Shown here: piece by piece, positions 17,716 to 28,578 of the stretch | Position numbering within the stretch: position 1 is the stretch's first letter | Layout of the letters: each line of letters starts with the position of its first letter | Source of the DNA: Sphingorhabdus sp. EL138 | GTDB taxonomy: Bacteria; Pseudomonadota; Alphaproteobacteria; Sphingomonadales; Sphingomonadaceae | NCBI RefSeq assembly: GCF_900258045.1 | Contig: NZ_OGVD01000003.1 | Location: forward strand, 496,001-560,000 | DNA: 64,000 nucleotides | Direction of reading: 5' to 3' | Made by a program: the position numbers and the translations under genes | Notes under the pieces: generated by a model | The model's database searches: none | Told to the model about the DNA's origin: nothing | What the model saw: the letters and a program-made list of their open reading frames with translations, nothing else

Positions 17716-18762
17716 TTACCCGACAATTTGCCAACGCAGTTCTTGTCCGGCGTGAAAAGGTACGATTGTCGCCCCTCCCGCTTCGATATTGTCCGGCACT
17801 GTGATCGCGGATCGTTTCAAAGTGACGGTGCCTTCGTTGAGCGGCAGGCCATAAAAATTGGGGCCATGTTCAGACGCAAAACCTTCCAGCTTGCCCAGCG
17901 CACCTTCTTCCTCAAAAACCGTGGCATAGCTTTCCAGCGCATAGGGCGCGTTGAAGATACCGGCACAGCCGCAGGCTGATTCCTTGGCGTGAATTTCATG
18001 CGGCGCGCTGTCCGTGCCGAGGAAATATTTCGCCGATCCCGACGTCGCCGCTTTACGCAAAGCCAGTCGGTGCTGTTCGCGCTTGGCCACCGGCAGGCAA
18101 TAGGCGTGCGGGCGAATCCCGCCCTGAAACATGGCATTGCGATTGATGTGAAGATGTTGCGGTGTGATCGTCGCGCCAACATTGGGACCCGCGGCGTTTA
18201 CGAAATCCACCGCATCGGCGGTGGTGATATGCTCGAACACCACTTTCAGTTCGGGTAACTGCGAGACGATTTTCGACAGAGTGCGGTCGATAAACACTGC
18301 TTCGCGGTCAAAAACATCCACATCCGCATCGGTAACTTCACCGTGGATCAATAGCGGCATGCCGATATCCTGCATCCGCTCCAGCACCGGCATGATATTG
18401 GCAACATCAGTAACACCATGGGCGCTGTTGGTCGTCGCATTGGCGGGATAAAGCTTGGCGGCGGTGAAAATACCGTCTTCAAATCCCTGTGCCATATCAT
18501 CGGCATCAGATGTATCCGTCAGGTAGCATGTCATCAGTGGCGTGAACGCCGGGTTATCCGGGACCGCCGCCAAAATCCGTTCCCGATACGCCGCCGCACT
18601 GGCGCTGTCCGTTACCGGCGGCGACAGGTTGGGCATGACAATGGCCCGGGCAAACTGCCGCGCCGTGTAGCTGGCCACTGACCGCAGCATATCGCCATCA
18701 CGCAGATGGACATGCCAGTCATCCGGCTGGCGGATGGTAATCTGGTCGGGCGATTGATTCAT
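17716..18762 (-). CDS. pyrC: Dihydroorotase (class II, PyrC)
   Basis: A zinc amidohydrolase of 348 residues that cyclises carbamoyl-aspartate to dihydroorotate in pyrimidine synthesis. The metal motif is DWHVHLRDG near the N-terminus, the carboxylated Lys is in [18 protein letters not shown], further metal histidines are in LLIHGEV and VFEHITT, and the catalytic Asp is in FLGTDSAPH. The length and motif spacing match E. coli PyrC rather than the longer class I form. It is divergent from ygfZ with 44 nt between starts. Confidence 0.96.
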   Translation of the reverse strand: MNQSPDQITIRQPDDWHVHLRDGDMLRSVASYTARQFARAIVMPNLSPPVTDSASAAAYRERILAAVPDNPAFTPLMTCYLTDTSDADDMAQGFEDGIFTAAKLYPANATTNSAHGVTDVANIMPVLERMQDIGMPLLIHGEVTDADVDVFDREAVFIDRTLSKIVSQLPELKVVFEHITTADAVDFVNAAGPNVGATITPQHLHINRNAMFQGGIRPHAYCLPVAKREQHRLALRKAATSGSAKYFLGTDSAPHEIHAKESACGCAGIFNAPYALESYATVFEEEGALGKLEGFASEHGPNFYGLPLNEGTVTLKRSAITVPDNIEAGGATIVPFHAGQELRWQIVG

Positions 18763-18806
18763 GGTTCGGGCTTTCTTTTAACGCTGAGCGTCCCTACCTA
18801 ATCTGC

Positions 18807-19556
18807 ATGACCGAAACCAGACTAAATGAACGCGCGGTGATCCGCATATCTGCTAGCCATGATAGCGAAGACTGCCGGGAATTCCTGCAGGGCCTTGTCA
18901 CACAGGATATGCAGGCCGTTCAGCCGGACGCCCCGCAATGGGCGGCCTTGCTTACGGCCCAGGGCAAAACACTGTTCGACTTTTTCCTGTGGGCCGATGG
19001 TGATGACATCCTGATCGACTGTGAAAAGGAGCATGCCGAAGCGCTGGCGAAGCGCCTGAAACTCTATCGCCTGCGCCGGAAGATCGTGATCGAGATGGAC
19101 GAAGCCATCACCGTACACTGGTCCCGTGATGCCGCCGGAAAGCCGACTGATCCGCGACTCATGGCTCTTGGTCATCGCTGGCTGGACGACAGTCAGAAAG
19201 ACGAAAGCGCCGATTCTGCTTATAAGGCGCATCGTCTTTCGCTCGGTGTGACCGAAGGCCAGGAAGAACTGGGTAGCGACAAAACCCTGTGGCTGGAATG
19301 CAATGCGACCGAACTGAACGGCGTCAGCTTTACCAAGGGCTGCTATGTTGGGCAGGAAAACACGGCGCGGATGAACTATCGGCAAAAGATAAACCGCCGT
19401 CTTGTCGTAGTGCCGCTGGATCAGGTCGACGAAAAGCGTCAGCGCGTGGCCTATCCCGATCTTGGACTGTCCATCGAACATCGCCGCGTTGACGATCTTG
19501 ACGGGCTGGATTTGCCGGGATGGCTCAATAGTGCCTTAACCGAAAAGTCAGAGTGA
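18807..19556 (+). CDS. ygfZ: Folate-binding protein YgfZ/GcvT-like
   Basis: A 249-residue relative of the glycine-cleavage T-protein used in Fe-S cluster assembly or repair with tetrahydrofolate. The family signature is KGCYVGQE (here SFTKGCYVGQENTARMNYR), with the conserved Cys at about residue 184. The N-terminal half has ISASHDSEDCREFLQGLVTQDMQ and FDFFLWADGDDILIDCEK. It is somewhat shorter than E. coli YgfZ (about 325), as usual in alphaproteobacteria. It converges on the DUF4167 gene, with only 1 nt between stops. A functional link to the SUF operon 13 kb away is plausible. Confidence 0.9.
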   Translation: MTETRLNERAVIRISASHDSEDCREFLQGLVTQDMQAVQPDAPQWAALLTAQGKTLFDFFLWADGDDILIDCEKEHAEALAKRLKLYRLRRKIVIEMDEAITVHWSRDAAGKPTDPRLMALGHRWLDDSQKDESADSAYKAHRLSLGVTEGQEELGSDKTLWLECNATELNGVSFTKGCYVGQENTARMNYRQKINRRLVVVPLDQVDEKRQRVAYPDLGLSIEHRRVDDLDGLDLPGWLNSALTEKSE

Positions 19557-19557
19557 C

Positions 19558-20229
19558 TTAGGCTGCGTCACCTTCCGACGGTGCTTCGGCTTCCGCCGCC
19601 TTGGCTTTTACTGTCCGGCGCTTGCGAACCGGTTTTTTCTCAGCATCGCCATCAGCGCTATCATCCGATTTGATCGAAATGGCAGGAGGCAAAGCGCTGG
19701 CATCCAGACCATTTGATTCGCCATTGGCTTCTGCGGCTTCTGCAGCTGGTTTGCGCGGGCGGCGCGCACGGACAGGCTTTTTCTCAGCTGGCGCGTCCAC
19801 AGCATCCTGACCGTCTGAACCGGCTGCTTTTTCCGGTTGATCATCCGCCTTGGGTCGGCGTCCGCGCTGCGGACGTCCGCGATCATCCTGATCGGCAGTG
19901 TCATCGGCAGTGTCATTGCGATCATTATTCTGGTTTCGTTGTTCCTCGCGGGCCAATCGCTGCTCTTCGCGGCGCGCCTGGCTGTCTGCGTTCACCCGGA
20001 AATAATGGTCGGCAAATTGATGATAATATTCGGCATTGACGCGGTCGCCATTCACCTGGGCATCCTGCGCCATTTTCTTATATTTATCCAGCATCTGGGC
20101 TGCATTGCCACGTGCGCGGTTGTCGATCCGGTTTTCCCGGTCCATACCGCCGCCACCGCGGTTGCCCTGATTGCGATTATTGTTGTTCCGGCCACGGCGA
20201 CGGCCGCCGGCCTGACGATTATTCATCAA
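19558..20229 (-). CDS. DUF4167 domain protein
   Basis: A highly charged 223-residue protein. The N-terminus is an Arg/Asn/Gly-rich tract (residues 2-38), followed by the conserved DUF4167 segment AAQMLDKYKKMAQDAQVNGDRVNAEYYHQFADHYFRVN (about 44-82). The rest is Lys/Arg/Ala/Pro/Glu low complexity with repeats such as KKPVRARRPRKPAAEAAEA and KKPVRKRRTVKAKAAEA. The domain is found in alphaproteobacteria and its role is unknown, although the basic tail suggests nucleic-acid contact. It lies downstream of prmC with 240 nt between, in which I see only a short hairpin (20280-20296) without a T-run. Confidence 0.85.
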   Translation of the reverse strand: MMNNRQAGGRRRGRNNNNRNQGNRGGGGMDRENRIDNRARGNAAQMLDKYKKMAQDAQVNGDRVNAEYYHQFADHYFRVNADSQARREEQRLAREEQRNQNNDRNDTADDTADQDDRGRPQRGRRPKADDQPEKAAGSDGQDAVDAPAEKKPVRARRPRKPAAEAAEANGESNGLDASALPPAISIKSDDSADGDAEKKPVRKRRTVKAKAAEAEAPSEGDAA

Positions 20230-20469
20230 ATTCTGGGTGTCCTTATACCGTTAATAAACTCGGTCTTTCCTGTTATTTTACTGCCACAAAGGCAGTGCCC
20301 GTGCCGCCGATCACATGATCCGCAGCAACCCAAAGAAGATAAAAGATCGCCGGACATCAGCAATATTATCTATATGGGGGTAGGCCAGCGATTTTAGGGA
20401 AATTGCCAGAAATCATCCGGGCCTGAAACATCCTTAGCGCCTTCATAAGCCAAATCCAAGTGATTTTTA

Positions 20470-21315
20470 TCAACCGGTGCGCCGTCGCAGGACGAGAAGC
20501 CTGTCATTACCACCCAAATCCTGTTTGCATTCAACAATATAGCCGTTTTTTTCAGCCAGTTTTGTCACCGGCTCCGCCTGATCAAAACCTATTTCCAGAA
20601 GCGCGGTGCCGTTTTCGGACAATAGCTCCACCAACGCCGGAATGATGATTTCATAATCATCCATGCCTTGCGCGCCGGCAAATAACGCCTGATGGGGCTC
20701 AAAGTCAGCCACTTCGCGGGATAATTCAGCCTTGGTTGATACATAGGGCGGATTCGCAAGAATCAGATCAAACCGCCCGTTCAGGAACTGTGTCCAGCCC
20801 ACTGCTGTCCAGTCCTGCAATATAAAATGCGCCCGATCGCTGAGTCGCAGGCGATCAGCATTGTTATGAGCGACCGCCAAAGCCGGAGCGCTGGCATCCA
20901 TTCCCACGCCCTGCGCTTCTGGAAATTCGGACAATGTGGCAAGCAACAGCGCCCCGCTTCCTGTCCCGAGATCCAATATGCGTGCCGGTGGATGAATCTT
21001 GCCGATCTGCACAGCTGTTTCGATCAGAATTTCGCTATCGGGACGGGGAATCAGGACATCGGGACTGACATGAAACGGCAGGCTCCAGAACTCCCGCTCA
21101 CCAATGATATGCGCTACGGGTTCGTGCGCTTTGCGGCGCTCCAGCAGTTCTGCAAAACCTTCCGGAACGGTCAGCTTTGGCAAATCCAGCAGCAACTGCT
21201 CCCGATCGATCCCCAAAAGATGCGCCATCAGCAATTCTGCATCGAGACGCGGCGTATCGCTGACCGATCCCAGAGCCTGCGCCGCGTTTCGCAATACCGC
21301 AGCGATGTCAGCCAT
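20470..21315 (-). CDS. prmC: Peptide chain release factor N5-glutamine methyltransferase PrmC
   Basis: A SAM-dependent enzyme of 281 residues that methylates the GGQ glutamine of release factors. The SAM site is [18 protein letters not shown] and the catalytic NPPY is in [10 protein letters not shown]. The N-terminal helical domain ([28 protein letters not shown]) is complete. The start at ATG 21315 overlaps the prfA stop by 8 nt, and an upstream in-frame start at 21342 lies inside prfA. The order prfA-prmC on one transcript matches enzyme and substrate. Confidence 0.95.
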   Translation of the reverse strand: MADIAAVLRNAAQALGSVSDTPRLDAELLMAHLLGIDREQLLLDLPKLTVPEGFAELLERRKAHEPVAHIIGEREFWSLPFHVSPDVLIPRPDSEILIETAVQIGKIHPPARILDLGTGSGALLLATLSEFPEAQGVGMDASAPALAVAHNNADRLRLSDRAHFILQDWTAVGWTQFLNGRFDLILANPPYVSTKAELSREVADFEPHQALFAGAQGMDDYEIIIPALVELLSENGTALLEIGFDQAEPVTKLAEKNGYIVECKQDLGGNDRLLVLRRRTG

Positions 21316-22384
21316 CCAGATTGGCGAGACGGCTGGCCTCATCTTCGGCGATCAGCGCATCGACCATCTCGCCCAGTCCTCCGCCTTCGACAATTTCGGG
21401 CAGCTTGTGCAGCGTCAGGTTGATCCGATGATCGGTAACCCGGCCTTGGGGGTAATTATAGGTACGGATGCGTTCGGAACGGTCGCCGGAACCAACCATC
21501 GATTTGCGCGCTTCCGCTTCCTCGCTCTGCACGGCATCACGTTCCTGCTCATAGAGCCGCGCGGCCAGCACTTTCATCGCTTGCGCCTTGTTCTTGTGCT
21601 GCGACTTGCCATCCTGACATTGCACCACCAATCCGGTGGGCAAATGAGTGATACGAATCGCGCTGTCAGTCTTGTTGACATGCTGCCCGCCCGCGCCGCT
21701 CGCCCGATAGGTATCAATGCGAAGGTCTTCGGAACGGATGTCGATATCAACTTCCTCGGGTTCCGGTAGAATCGCCACTGTCGCCGCCGATGTATGAATC
21801 CGCCCGCCGCTTTCCGTTTCGGGTACGCGCTGCACGCGGTGCACACCGGATTCGAATTTCAGCTTGGCGAACACGCCCTTGCCATTGATATTCGCAACCA
21901 CTTCCTTGAACCCACCGACTTCCGACGCATTGGCCGAGATCAGCTCAACCTTCCAGCCCTGCTCATCGGCAAATCGACTGTACATCCGATAGAGATCGCC
22001 CGCAAAAAGCGCTGCTTCATCACCACCGGTACCGGCGCGAATTTCAAGCATCGCGGGGCGATCATCGGCGCTGTCCCGCGGCAAGAGTTTCAGCGCCAGC
22101 GCATGTTCGGCTTTTTCCAGCGCTTTCTTGACGTCATCGACTTCATCGGCGGCCATGGCCTTCATCTCGGCATCATCACCGGCGAGCATTTCTTCCAGCC
22201 CCGTCTGCTCGTCTCGCAGGCGCTGAACCTCGGCCGCAGCCTCGGCTACCGGTTCGATCTCGGCATATTCCTTGGAAACCTCGACAAACTTATCACCATC
22301 GAGATTGCCAGACGCCATCATCGCCTGCAGCTCGGCAAAGCGCGCTTCGATCTGGGCGATGCGTTGGGGTGTAATGGTGGTCAA
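21308..22384 (-). CDS. prfA: Peptide chain release factor 1
   Basis: The 358-residue class I release factor reads UAA and UAG stop codons. The methylated glutamine is in [18 protein letters not shown], and the stop-codon recognition region precedes it. [22 protein letters not shown] is the usual C-terminal block. It starts within the last 4 nt of hisS (ATGA overlap) and its end overlaps prmC, so hisS-prfA-prmC is a tightly coupled operon. The length is normal. Confidence 0.97.
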   Translation of the reverse strand: MTTITPQRIAQIEARFAELQAMMASGNLDGDKFVEVSKEYAEIEPVAEAAAEVQRLRDEQTGLEEMLAGDDAEMKAMAADEVDDVKKALEKAEHALALKLLPRDSADDRPAMLEIRAGTGGDEAALFAGDLYRMYSRFADEQGWKVELISANASEVGGFKEVVANINGKGVFAKLKFESGVHRVQRVPETESGGRIHTSAATVAILPEPEEVDIDIRSEDLRIDTYRASGAGGQHVNKTDSAIRITHLPTGLVVQCQDGKSQHKNKAQAMKVLAARLYEQERDAVQSEEAEARKSMVGSGDRSERIRTYNYPQGRVTDHRINLTLHKLPEIVEGGGLGEMVDALIAEDEASRLANLDG

Positions 22385-23712
22385 TCACCCTCTCCCGATT
22401 GTGCAACTTCTTGTTCCAGATCATCCAGATGAGACTCAAAATTGTCCAGATCCTCAGAGAATCTGAGGTCCCACATCTTTTCGGTAACATCCGCCAATTC
22501 GAGCTCGTTTTGCTCGCCAGTGGCCAGATTTTTAAACTGCACTTTGCCTGATGCCAATTCATCTTCGCCTATGATGATCGCAGCAAGCGCGCCAACCTGA
22601 TTGGCACGCGCCATCCGTTTTTTGAATTTACCGCGGGCAAATATTTCAGCAGAAAATTGTGAGCTGCGCATTTCACTCGCTACCGACAAGGCCTTCATTA
22701 TCGCATCATCCCCCATGGGCAAGATGGCCAGTTCCACGGGATCAGGTATGGCCTCATCCAGCAACATCCCGAGCCGCTCAATCCCCGCGGCCCAGCCAAC
22801 AGCCGGTGTCGCAGGTCCGCCCAGCGATTCAATCAAACCGTCATAACGCCCACCGGCCAGCACTGTACCCTGCGCGCCCAACCGGTCGGTAACAAACTCA
22901 AACGCGGTATGACGATAATAGTCGAGCCCGCGCACCAATCGGCTGTTGCGTTCCCATGCTACGCCGCAAGCATCGAGCCCCTCGGTCACCTGCCCGAAAA
23001 ACTCCTTCGCCTCATCCGACAGATAGGCGTCAATCTCCGGCGCGCTGTCGGCAATCGGGCGGTCCTGGCGCTCTTTGCTGTCGAGGATGCGCAGCGGATT
23101 GCGTTCCAGCCGGTCCTGACTGTCCTGGGACAGATCGGCCTTGTTCGCCTGAAAATGCTTGACCAGCGCATCGCGCCATGCATCGCGACTTTCCGCGTCA
23201 CCCAGGGTATTAAGCTGTAAGGTCACACCGTCCGAGATGCCCAGCTCTTTCAAAAGCTGATCCGCAAAACAGAGCAATTCGACATCCGCCGCCGCCTCAC
23301 CGGCACCGATAATCTCGGCATCGAGCTGGTGAAACTGGCGATAGCGACCCTTTTGTGGACGCTCGTAGCGAAATAGCGGGCCGTGGGTGGACAATTTCAT
23401 CGGAGCATGCTGCTGCCAGCCATTGGTCAGGAAAGCACGTGAAATTCCGGCGGTAAATTCCGGACGCAGGGTCAGGCTGTCGCCGCCGCGATCCTCAAAG
23501 CTATACATTTCCTTTGACACAACATCGGTGGTTTCGCCCAGCGAACGGGCAAAAACCGCCGTTGGCTCAAACACCGGCATTTGCACCCCCTTGAACCCGT
23601 AAAGGCGTCGCACGCGTTCAAACGTCTCCGCCACATGCTGGAAACGCTCCTGGTCTTCGCCAAATATATCCTGCGTACCGCGTACCGGTTGCGGTGTTTG
23701 TATCTTTGCCAT
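22381..23712 (-). CDS. hisS: Histidyl-tRNA synthetase
   Basis: A class II aminoacyl-tRNA synthetase of 443 residues. Motif 2 is [18 protein letters not shown], the histidine-binding loop is [15 protein letters not shown], and motif 3 is [15 protein letters not shown]. The C-terminal anticodon-binding domain follows ([12 protein letters not shown]), ending in an acidic tail. AAAGGG lies 6 nt before ATG 23712. It is the first gene of the hisS-prfA-prmC group and divergent from the M61 peptidase. Confidence 0.97.
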   Translation of the reverse strand: MAKIQTPQPVRGTQDIFGEDQERFQHVAETFERVRRLYGFKGVQMPVFEPTAVFARSLGETTDVVSKEMYSFEDRGGDSLTLRPEFTAGISRAFLTNGWQQHAPMKLSTHGPLFRYERPQKGRYRQFHQLDAEIIGAGEAAADVELLCFADQLLKELGISDGVTLQLNTLGDAESRDAWRDALVKHFQANKADLSQDSQDRLERNPLRILDSKERQDRPIADSAPEIDAYLSDEAKEFFGQVTEGLDACGVAWERNSRLVRGLDYYRHTAFEFVTDRLGAQGTVLAGGRYDGLIESLGGPATPAVGWAAGIERLGMLLDEAIPDPVELAILPMGDDAIMKALSVASEMRSSQFSAEIFARGKFKKRMARANQVGALAAIIIGEDELASGKVQFKNLATGEQNELELADVTEKMWDLRFSEDLDNFESHLDDLEQEVAQSGEGD

Positions 23713-23873
23713 ATTTGCCCTTTGTCTTGAGCGCGCTTTAGCCGGTGCTGCGCAAAAGCGAAAGATGGCTTGTTTCTATTGTTTATATTGGTGCTTTTCT
23801 TATCCACCCTCTGGACGAAGCCGCCAAAACCCGCCATTCAGACTTGGCGATAATCTACGGGGATAAAATTAGT

Positions 23874-25844
23874 ATGCGTCTGGTTGCACTTTTGGGCCTG
23901 GTTTCGGCCCTTTCCGTTGTTTCGCCCCTCAACACTGCCTCAGCCGCAATGCCGGACAATCTGAGCAAACCGGTTTATACCGCGCCGGAAGAAACAATCC
24001 CGAAAGCGCAGGATATCCCATTTCCCGGCACCATGCGCCTGATTGTCGATGCGCGCGATAACAAACAGGGTGTGTTCAAGGTCCAACAGTTTATTCCAGT
24101 CTCCGGACTAAAGCGCCTAACGCTGCTTTACCCTGAATGGCTGCCCGGTAATCATGCGCCGCGGGGAGAGATTGAAAAGCTGGCCGGGCTGCGCATTTTA
24201 GCAGACAAAACAGATTTAGCCTGGGTACGCGATGATGTCGATGTCTATGCATTTCATATCGATATTCCGCCCGGGATAGAGGAAATTGAAGCGCGGTTCC
24301 AGTTCACTTCCGCCACGACAGCAAGTCAGGGCCGTGTCGTGATGGCGCCATCGATGCTGAACCTGCGCTGGCATCAGGTGTCGCTCTATCCCGCTGGCCA
24401 TTATGTTCGCCAGATCCCGGTGGAAGCGACCGCCATCTATCCGGACGGCTGGCGCGCAGCCAGCGCCATGCGGCCGAAAACAAGGCAGGATAAATCAACC
24501 GGTACCAACCGTGTCGCCTATCAAAAGACGGATTATGACACCTTGGTCGACAGCCCTGTCTTTGCTGGTAAGCATTTTCAAACCTATCGTCTAAGCCGCC
24601 GTGCCCACCTGAATATTGTCGCCGATGACGGGAAATATCTCAGGCCCGCAAAGTCCCACATTGCCAAGCACAGCAAGCTGATGCGCGAAGCCGAAAGCCT
24701 GTTTGGTTCCCATCCCTATGACCGGTATGATTTCCTGCTCGCTCTGACCGAAGAAATGGGCGGTATCGGAATTGAACATCACCGGTCTTCCGAAAATGGT
24801 GTGAACCGGGAATATTTTACCGAATGGAAAAAAGGGCCGGGCCGCCGTAACCTGTTGCCGCATGAGGTTGTTCACGCCTGGAACGGCAAGTATCGCCGTC
24901 CGGCGGGCATGTGGACGCCTGATTTTCGCGAACCGATGCGCGACAATCTGCTATGGGTCTATGAAGGGCAGACCCAGTTTTGGGGCTATGTGCTCGGCGC
25001 CCGATCTGGGCTCTATTCAAAACAGGACACGCTGGACGCCTTTGCGGCTATTGCAGCGGGCATGGACCGGCGTGTGGGGCGGCAATGGCGCCCGCTGATC
25101 GACACCACCCATGATCCGATAATCGCCGCGCGCAAACCAAAACCGTGGAGCAGCTGGCAGCGGCAGGAAGATTATTATAATGAAGGCCTGCTGATATGGC
25201 TGGAGGTTGATGGCATTATTCGCCGCGAATCAGGCGACAAGAAATCGCTCGAGAATTTCGCCCGCCGCTTCTTCAAGGGCAGAAACGGTGATTATGGCGT
25301 GGTCACTTATGAGCTGGAAGATGTCATAGACACTCTGAATGCCATTCAACCCTATGACTGGGCAGGGTTTATCGAGCAGCGCGTCTACCAGCCGACGACA
25401 GAAGCACCCAAAAACGGTTTGACCCTTGGCGGGTATAAGCTGGTCTATGATGCCACGCGTAGCGACTATATCCAAGCCAATGACAAACGCCGAAAGCAAA
25501 TTGATCTCAGCCACAGTATTGGCATGGTGATGAGCGACAAGGGTGTGGTGAAGGCAGTCATGTGGGATGGTCCGGCATTTAAGGCTGGCTTGAAAACCGG
25601 TCTCACCATCACCGCAGTCAATGGCAAGGCCTATAGCGGTGAGATGCTAACCCAGGCGATTGAGGAAAATCGCGGGCAAATGAACAAAATCGAGATTTTT
25701 GCGAAGGATGACGATCAATATAGCAATTTTATGGTCGATTATTCCGGTGGGCTTCGCTATCCGCACCTGAAAAAAATAACCACGGAAGAGGGTGACGCAA
25801 TTGAAGGGGGCATTGACCGGCTTTTAAAGCCAAAAACCAGATAG
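23874..25844 (+). CDS. Exported M61-family (glycyl aminopeptidase-like) metallopeptidase
   Basis: A precursor of 656 residues starting with a signal peptide (LVALLGLVSALSVVSPLNTA, likely cut after ASA). The N-terminal M61 beta domain is followed by the zinc site HEVVH (His330, Glu331, His334) in LPHEVVHAWNGKYRR, preceded by GGIGIEHHRSS. A C-terminal PDZ domain is visible around GMVMSDKGVVKAVMWDGPAFKAGLKTGLTITAVNGK. The family cleaves N-terminal Gly/Ala from peptides; the natural substrate here is unknown. The start is moved from 23745 to ATG 23874, where the signal peptide begins. It lies 14 nt upstream of ppa. Confidence 0.92.
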   Translation: MRLVALLGLVSALSVVSPLNTASAAMPDNLSKPVYTAPEETIPKAQDIPFPGTMRLIVDARDNKQGVFKVQQFIPVSGLKRLTLLYPEWLPGNHAPRGEIEKLAGLRILADKTDLAWVRDDVDVYAFHIDIPPGIEEIEARFQFTSATTASQGRVVMAPSMLNLRWHQVSLYPAGHYVRQIPVEATAIYPDGWRAASAMRPKTRQDKSTGTNRVAYQKTDYDTLVDSPVFAGKHFQTYRLSRRAHLNIVADDGKYLRPAKSHIAKHSKLMREAESLFGSHPYDRYDFLLALTEEMGGIGIEHHRSSENGVNREYFTEWKKGPGRRNLLPHEVVHAWNGKYRRPAGMWTPDFREPMRDNLLWVYEGQTQFWGYVLGARSGLYSKQDTLDAFAAIAAGMDRRVGRQWRPLIDTTHDPIIAARKPKPWSSWQRQEDYYNEGLLIWLEVDGIIRRESGDKKSLENFARRFFKGRNGDYGVVTYELEDVIDTLNAIQPYDWAGFIEQRVYQPTTEAPKNGLTLGGYKLVYDATRSDYIQANDKRRKQIDLSHSIGMVMSDKGVVKAVMWDGPAFKAGLKTGLTITAVNGKAYSGEMLTQAIEENRGQMNKIEIFAKDDDQYSNFMVDYSGGLRYPHLKKITTEEGDAIEGGIDRLLKPKTR

Positions 25845-25858
25845 TAGGACCATAATCC

Positions 25859-26392
25859 ATGGACATCACCCAGATTCCTATCGGCGATAACCCGCCGGAA
25901 AGCCTGAACGTCATCATCGAAGTCCCCGTTGGCGGTGAACCGGTCAAATATGAATTTGACAAAGCCTCCGGCGCGCTTTTCGTAGACCGCATCCTGCATA
26001 CGCCGATGCGCTATCCCGCCAATTACGGTTTTATTCCGCATACCTTGTCCCCCGATGGCGATCCCCTGGACGCGCTGGTCGTCGCGCGCTCGCCTTTCAT
26101 GCCTGGCTGTGTAGTGCGTTGCCGCCCGATTGCTGTGCTCAATCTGGAAGACGAGCATGGCGGTGACGAAAAGCTGCTCTGCGTCCCGATCGATGCGACT
26201 TTCCCCTATTATCGCGCGATCGGAGAAGGCGGCGACCTGCCCGAGATCGTCATGCAGCAAATCGAACATTTCTTTACCCATTACAAAGACCTGGAACCTG
26301 AAAAATGGGTCCGTGTTGGTAAATGGGGTGATGCCGAAGAGGCTCGCAAAGTCGTGCTGGACGCCATCGAACTGGCCAAAGAAAAGAAATGA
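25859..26392 (+). CDS. ppa: Inorganic pyrophosphatase
   Basis: A cytoplasmic family I soluble pyrophosphatase of 177 residues. Signatures are VPVGGEPVKYEFDKASGALFVDRILHTPMRYPANYGFIPHTLSPDGDPLDALV, with the acidic metal cluster DGDPLD, and the later DEHGGDEKLLCVP. It hydrolyses diphosphate from biosynthetic reactions and ends in an overlapping ATGA with the small lipoprotein gene. The length is standard. Confidence 0.97.
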   Translation: MDITQIPIGDNPPESLNVIIEVPVGGEPVKYEFDKASGALFVDRILHTPMRYPANYGFIPHTLSPDGDPLDALVVARSPFMPGCVVRCRPIAVLNLEDEHGGDEKLLCVPIDATFPYYRAIGEGGDLPEIVMQQIEHFFTHYKDLEPEKWVRVGKWGDAEEARKVVLDAIELAKEKK

Positions 26393-26703
26393 ACCCGACG
26401 CATCTCGTGGCCGGATTGGCGCTGATCGCCAGTCTGGCCGCGTGCACAACACCGGAAACCCGCGTCCGCAATGGCTTAATGAGCGCAGGCCTGTCCAAAC
26501 CGATTGCAAGCTGCATGGCAGACCGGATGGTGGATCGCCTGTCCTACGCACAAATCGACAAGCTCGGCCGCCTCGACAAACTGCGCAAGCGCGATCCCGG
26601 CGATATCAGCGTCAATGAGTTTGTAAAGCGGACCAAAGCGCTGCAGGACCCTGAGATACTGGGTGTCGTGACCTCTTCGGGACTGGTTTGCGCGGTGAAA
26701 TGA
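26389..26703 (+). CDS. Small lipoprotein, unknown function
   Basis: A 104-residue predicted lipoprotein (signal MNPTHLVAGLALIASLAAC, lipobox SLAAC). The mature part, TTPETRVRNGLMSAGLSKPIASCMADRMVDRLSYAQIDKLGRL, resembles small sphingomonad lipoproteins. It has two further cysteines (in ASCMAD and near the C-terminus, LVCAVK) that could pair. It is translationally coupled to ppa and to the following GNAT gene by ATGA overlaps. No function is assigned. Confidence 0.7.
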   Translation: MNPTHLVAGLALIASLAACTTPETRVRNGLMSAGLSKPIASCMADRMVDRLSYAQIDKLGRLDKLRKRDPGDISVNEFVKRTKALQDPEILGVVTSSGLVCAVK

Positions 26704-27233
26704 CCATGAATATACAGCCAATCGGATGCCGAAAAGCTGTGGCCGAGGACGCGGACCATTTGCCTGCTATTGAAAGATCAGCAGGATCAGCCTTTCTGTC
26801 TGTTCCCGGGCTTGAATGGATTGCCAACAGCGATGATGTCCTATCAGCAGAGGCGCAGCTTCAGCGGATAAAGCAAGGGCTGGTCTGGGTAGCCGAAACG
26901 GCCGATCAAGAGCGGGTAGGGTTTCTGACCGCCGAACAATTTGATCAAGAATATCATATCTGGGAACTATCCGTACACCAGGAGCATCAAAAGCGCGGCA
27001 TTGGCCGGGCCTTACTAGAAGCCCTGACGGATCAAGCGCGGCGCGAGAAAATCACGACGATTACGCTGACCACCTTTCGCAACCTGCCATTTAACGAGCA
27101 ATTCTATCAGAATACGGGCTTCCAAACGCTGGAAGAAAGTCAGCAATCAGGGCGACTCCAATCCGTATTGGCGACTGAAAAAGCCAGCGGTCTGCCCATA
27201 GAGCGGCGCTGCGCGATGCAATTGTCTTTGTGA
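26700..27233 (+). CDS. GNAT family N-acetyltransferase
   Basis: A 177-residue acetyltransferase with an intact acetyl-CoA site: VHQEHQKRGIGRALLEALTDQARRE (motif A, RGIGRALL) followed by LTTFRNLPFNEQFYQNTGFQTLEE (motif B). ATG 26700 overlaps the preceding stop (ATGA), and a second ATG at 26706 is also possible; an upstream TTG is less likely. The substrate is unknown. It lies at the end of the short ppa-lipoprotein-GNAT unit. Confidence 0.85.
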   Translation: MTMNIQPIGCRKAVAEDADHLPAIERSAGSAFLSVPGLEWIANSDDVLSAEAQLQRIKQGLVWVAETADQERVGFLTAEQFDQEYHIWELSVHQEHQKRGIGRALLEALTDQARREKITTITLTTFRNLPFNEQFYQNTGFQTLEESQQSGRLQSVLATEKASGLPIERRCAMQLSL

Positions 27234-27349
27234 TAGCCGGATTTCGCCGGATATTATCGTAAATCGGGGTGGAAATCCCTACCTGACTGTGCTTTAGCCC
27301 TCCGCAAGACTCGCTAACCAAAGATACAAGAAAGGCGCTGCATCGTCCC

Positions 27350-28549
27350 ATGAACATCCATGAATATCAGGCCAAAGAACAACTCGCCAAATATGGCATC
27401 GGCATCCCTGCGGGCCACGCAGCCCTGACCGTTGACGAAGCTGTCGCGGCGGCCGAAAAACTGCCCGGACCGCTCTATGTGGTGAAGGCGCAAATTCATG
27501 CTGGTGGACGCGGCAAAGGCAAGTTCAAGGAATTGGGCTCGGATGCAAGCGGCGGCGTACGTCTGTCCAAATCGGTCGATGCCGTGCGCGAAAATGCCAC
27601 CGAAATGCTCGGCAACACGCTGGTTACCATCCAGACTGGCGATGAAGGCAAGCAGGTCAACCGGCTCTATGTCACCGACGGGGTTGATATTGCCGAAGAA
27701 TATTATCTCTCCATGCTTGTGGACCGGGCAACCGGCCGGATCGCGATGATCGTGTCCACCGAAGGCGGCATGGATATTGAAGATGTTGCCCATAACACAC
27801 CGGAAAAAATCAAGACGATCACGATTGACCCGGCGCAAGGATTCATGCCGCATCATGGCCGGTCCATGGCTTTTGCTCTCGGTCTTTCGGGTGATCTCAA
27901 CAAGCAGGCGCAGAAACTCGGTAAGCAGCTTTATACCGCTTTCACCGATATGGACTGCGAGATGCTGGAAATTAACCCGCTCGTGGAAACCAAAGATGCG
28001 CAGCTGCTGGTGCTCGATACGAAAATGAGCTTCGACGGCAACGCCCTGATGCGTCACCCAAACCTGATGGAACTGCGCGATGTGACCGAGGAAGATCCGG
28101 CAGAAGTCGAAGCTTCCAAATTTGACCTCGCGTACATTAAACTGGACGGCAATATCGGGTGCATGGTCAATGGCGCGGGCCTTGCCATGGCGACGATGGA
28201 TATCATCAAGCTCAACGGCGCATTCCCGGCAAACTTCCTCGATGTGGGCGGCGGCGCGACCACCGAAAAAGTGACCGCGGCGTTCAAGATCATTCTCGCT
28301 GACCCCGCTGTAGAAGGTATTTTGGTCAATATCTTCGGCGGTATCATGAAATGCGACATCATCGCCGAAGGTATCGTCACTGCGGCCAAAGAAGTCGATC
28401 TCTCGGTTCCGCTCGTGGTCCGGTTGGAAGGCACGAATGTCACCAAGGGTAAGGAAATATTGGCAAATAGTGGTCTGCCGATTGTCCCTGCCGATGATCT
28501 GGGCGATGCTGCGAAGAAAATTGTTGCGCAAGTGAAAGACGCGGCCTGA
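27350..28549 (+). CDS. sucC: Succinyl-CoA ligase (ADP-forming) beta subunit
   Basis: A 399-residue subunit carrying the ATP-grasp domain of the TCA-cycle enzyme. The N-terminus [16 protein letters not shown] and the [12 protein letters not shown] loop are diagnostic. [11 protein letters not shown] and the C-terminal ligase domain ([36 protein letters not shown]) are complete. The partner sucD is not next to it here, where etfB follows, so the alpha subunit must be encoded elsewhere. The long antisense ORF over this gene is a shadow. A perfect 8-bp hairpin without a T-run follows at 28579-28603. Confidence 0.96.
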   Translation: MNIHEYQAKEQLAKYGIGIPAGHAALTVDEAVAAAEKLPGPLYVVKAQIHAGGRGKGKFKELGSDASGGVRLSKSVDAVRENATEMLGNTLVTIQTGDEGKQVNRLYVTDGVDIAEEYYLSMLVDRATGRIAMIVSTEGGMDIEDVAHNTPEKIKTITIDPAQGFMPHHGRSMAFALGLSGDLNKQAQKLGKQLYTAFTDMDCEMLEINPLVETKDAQLLVLDTKMSFDGNALMRHPNLMELRDVTEEDPAEVEASKFDLAYIKLDGNIGCMVNGAGLAMATMDIIKLNGAFPANFLDVGGGATTEKVTAAFKIILADPAVEGILVNIFGGIMKCDIIAEGIVTAAKEVDLSVPLVVRLEGTNVTKGKEILANSGLPIVPADDLGDAAKKIVAQVKDAA

Positions 28550-28578
28550 AGCGCCGCATAGGCACAAAGTACAGCTAG

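Noticed and set aside
20280-20296. Hairpin ACTGCC-N5-GGCAGT as a terminator of prmC
   Set aside because: No T-run follows on either strand; the stem is short.
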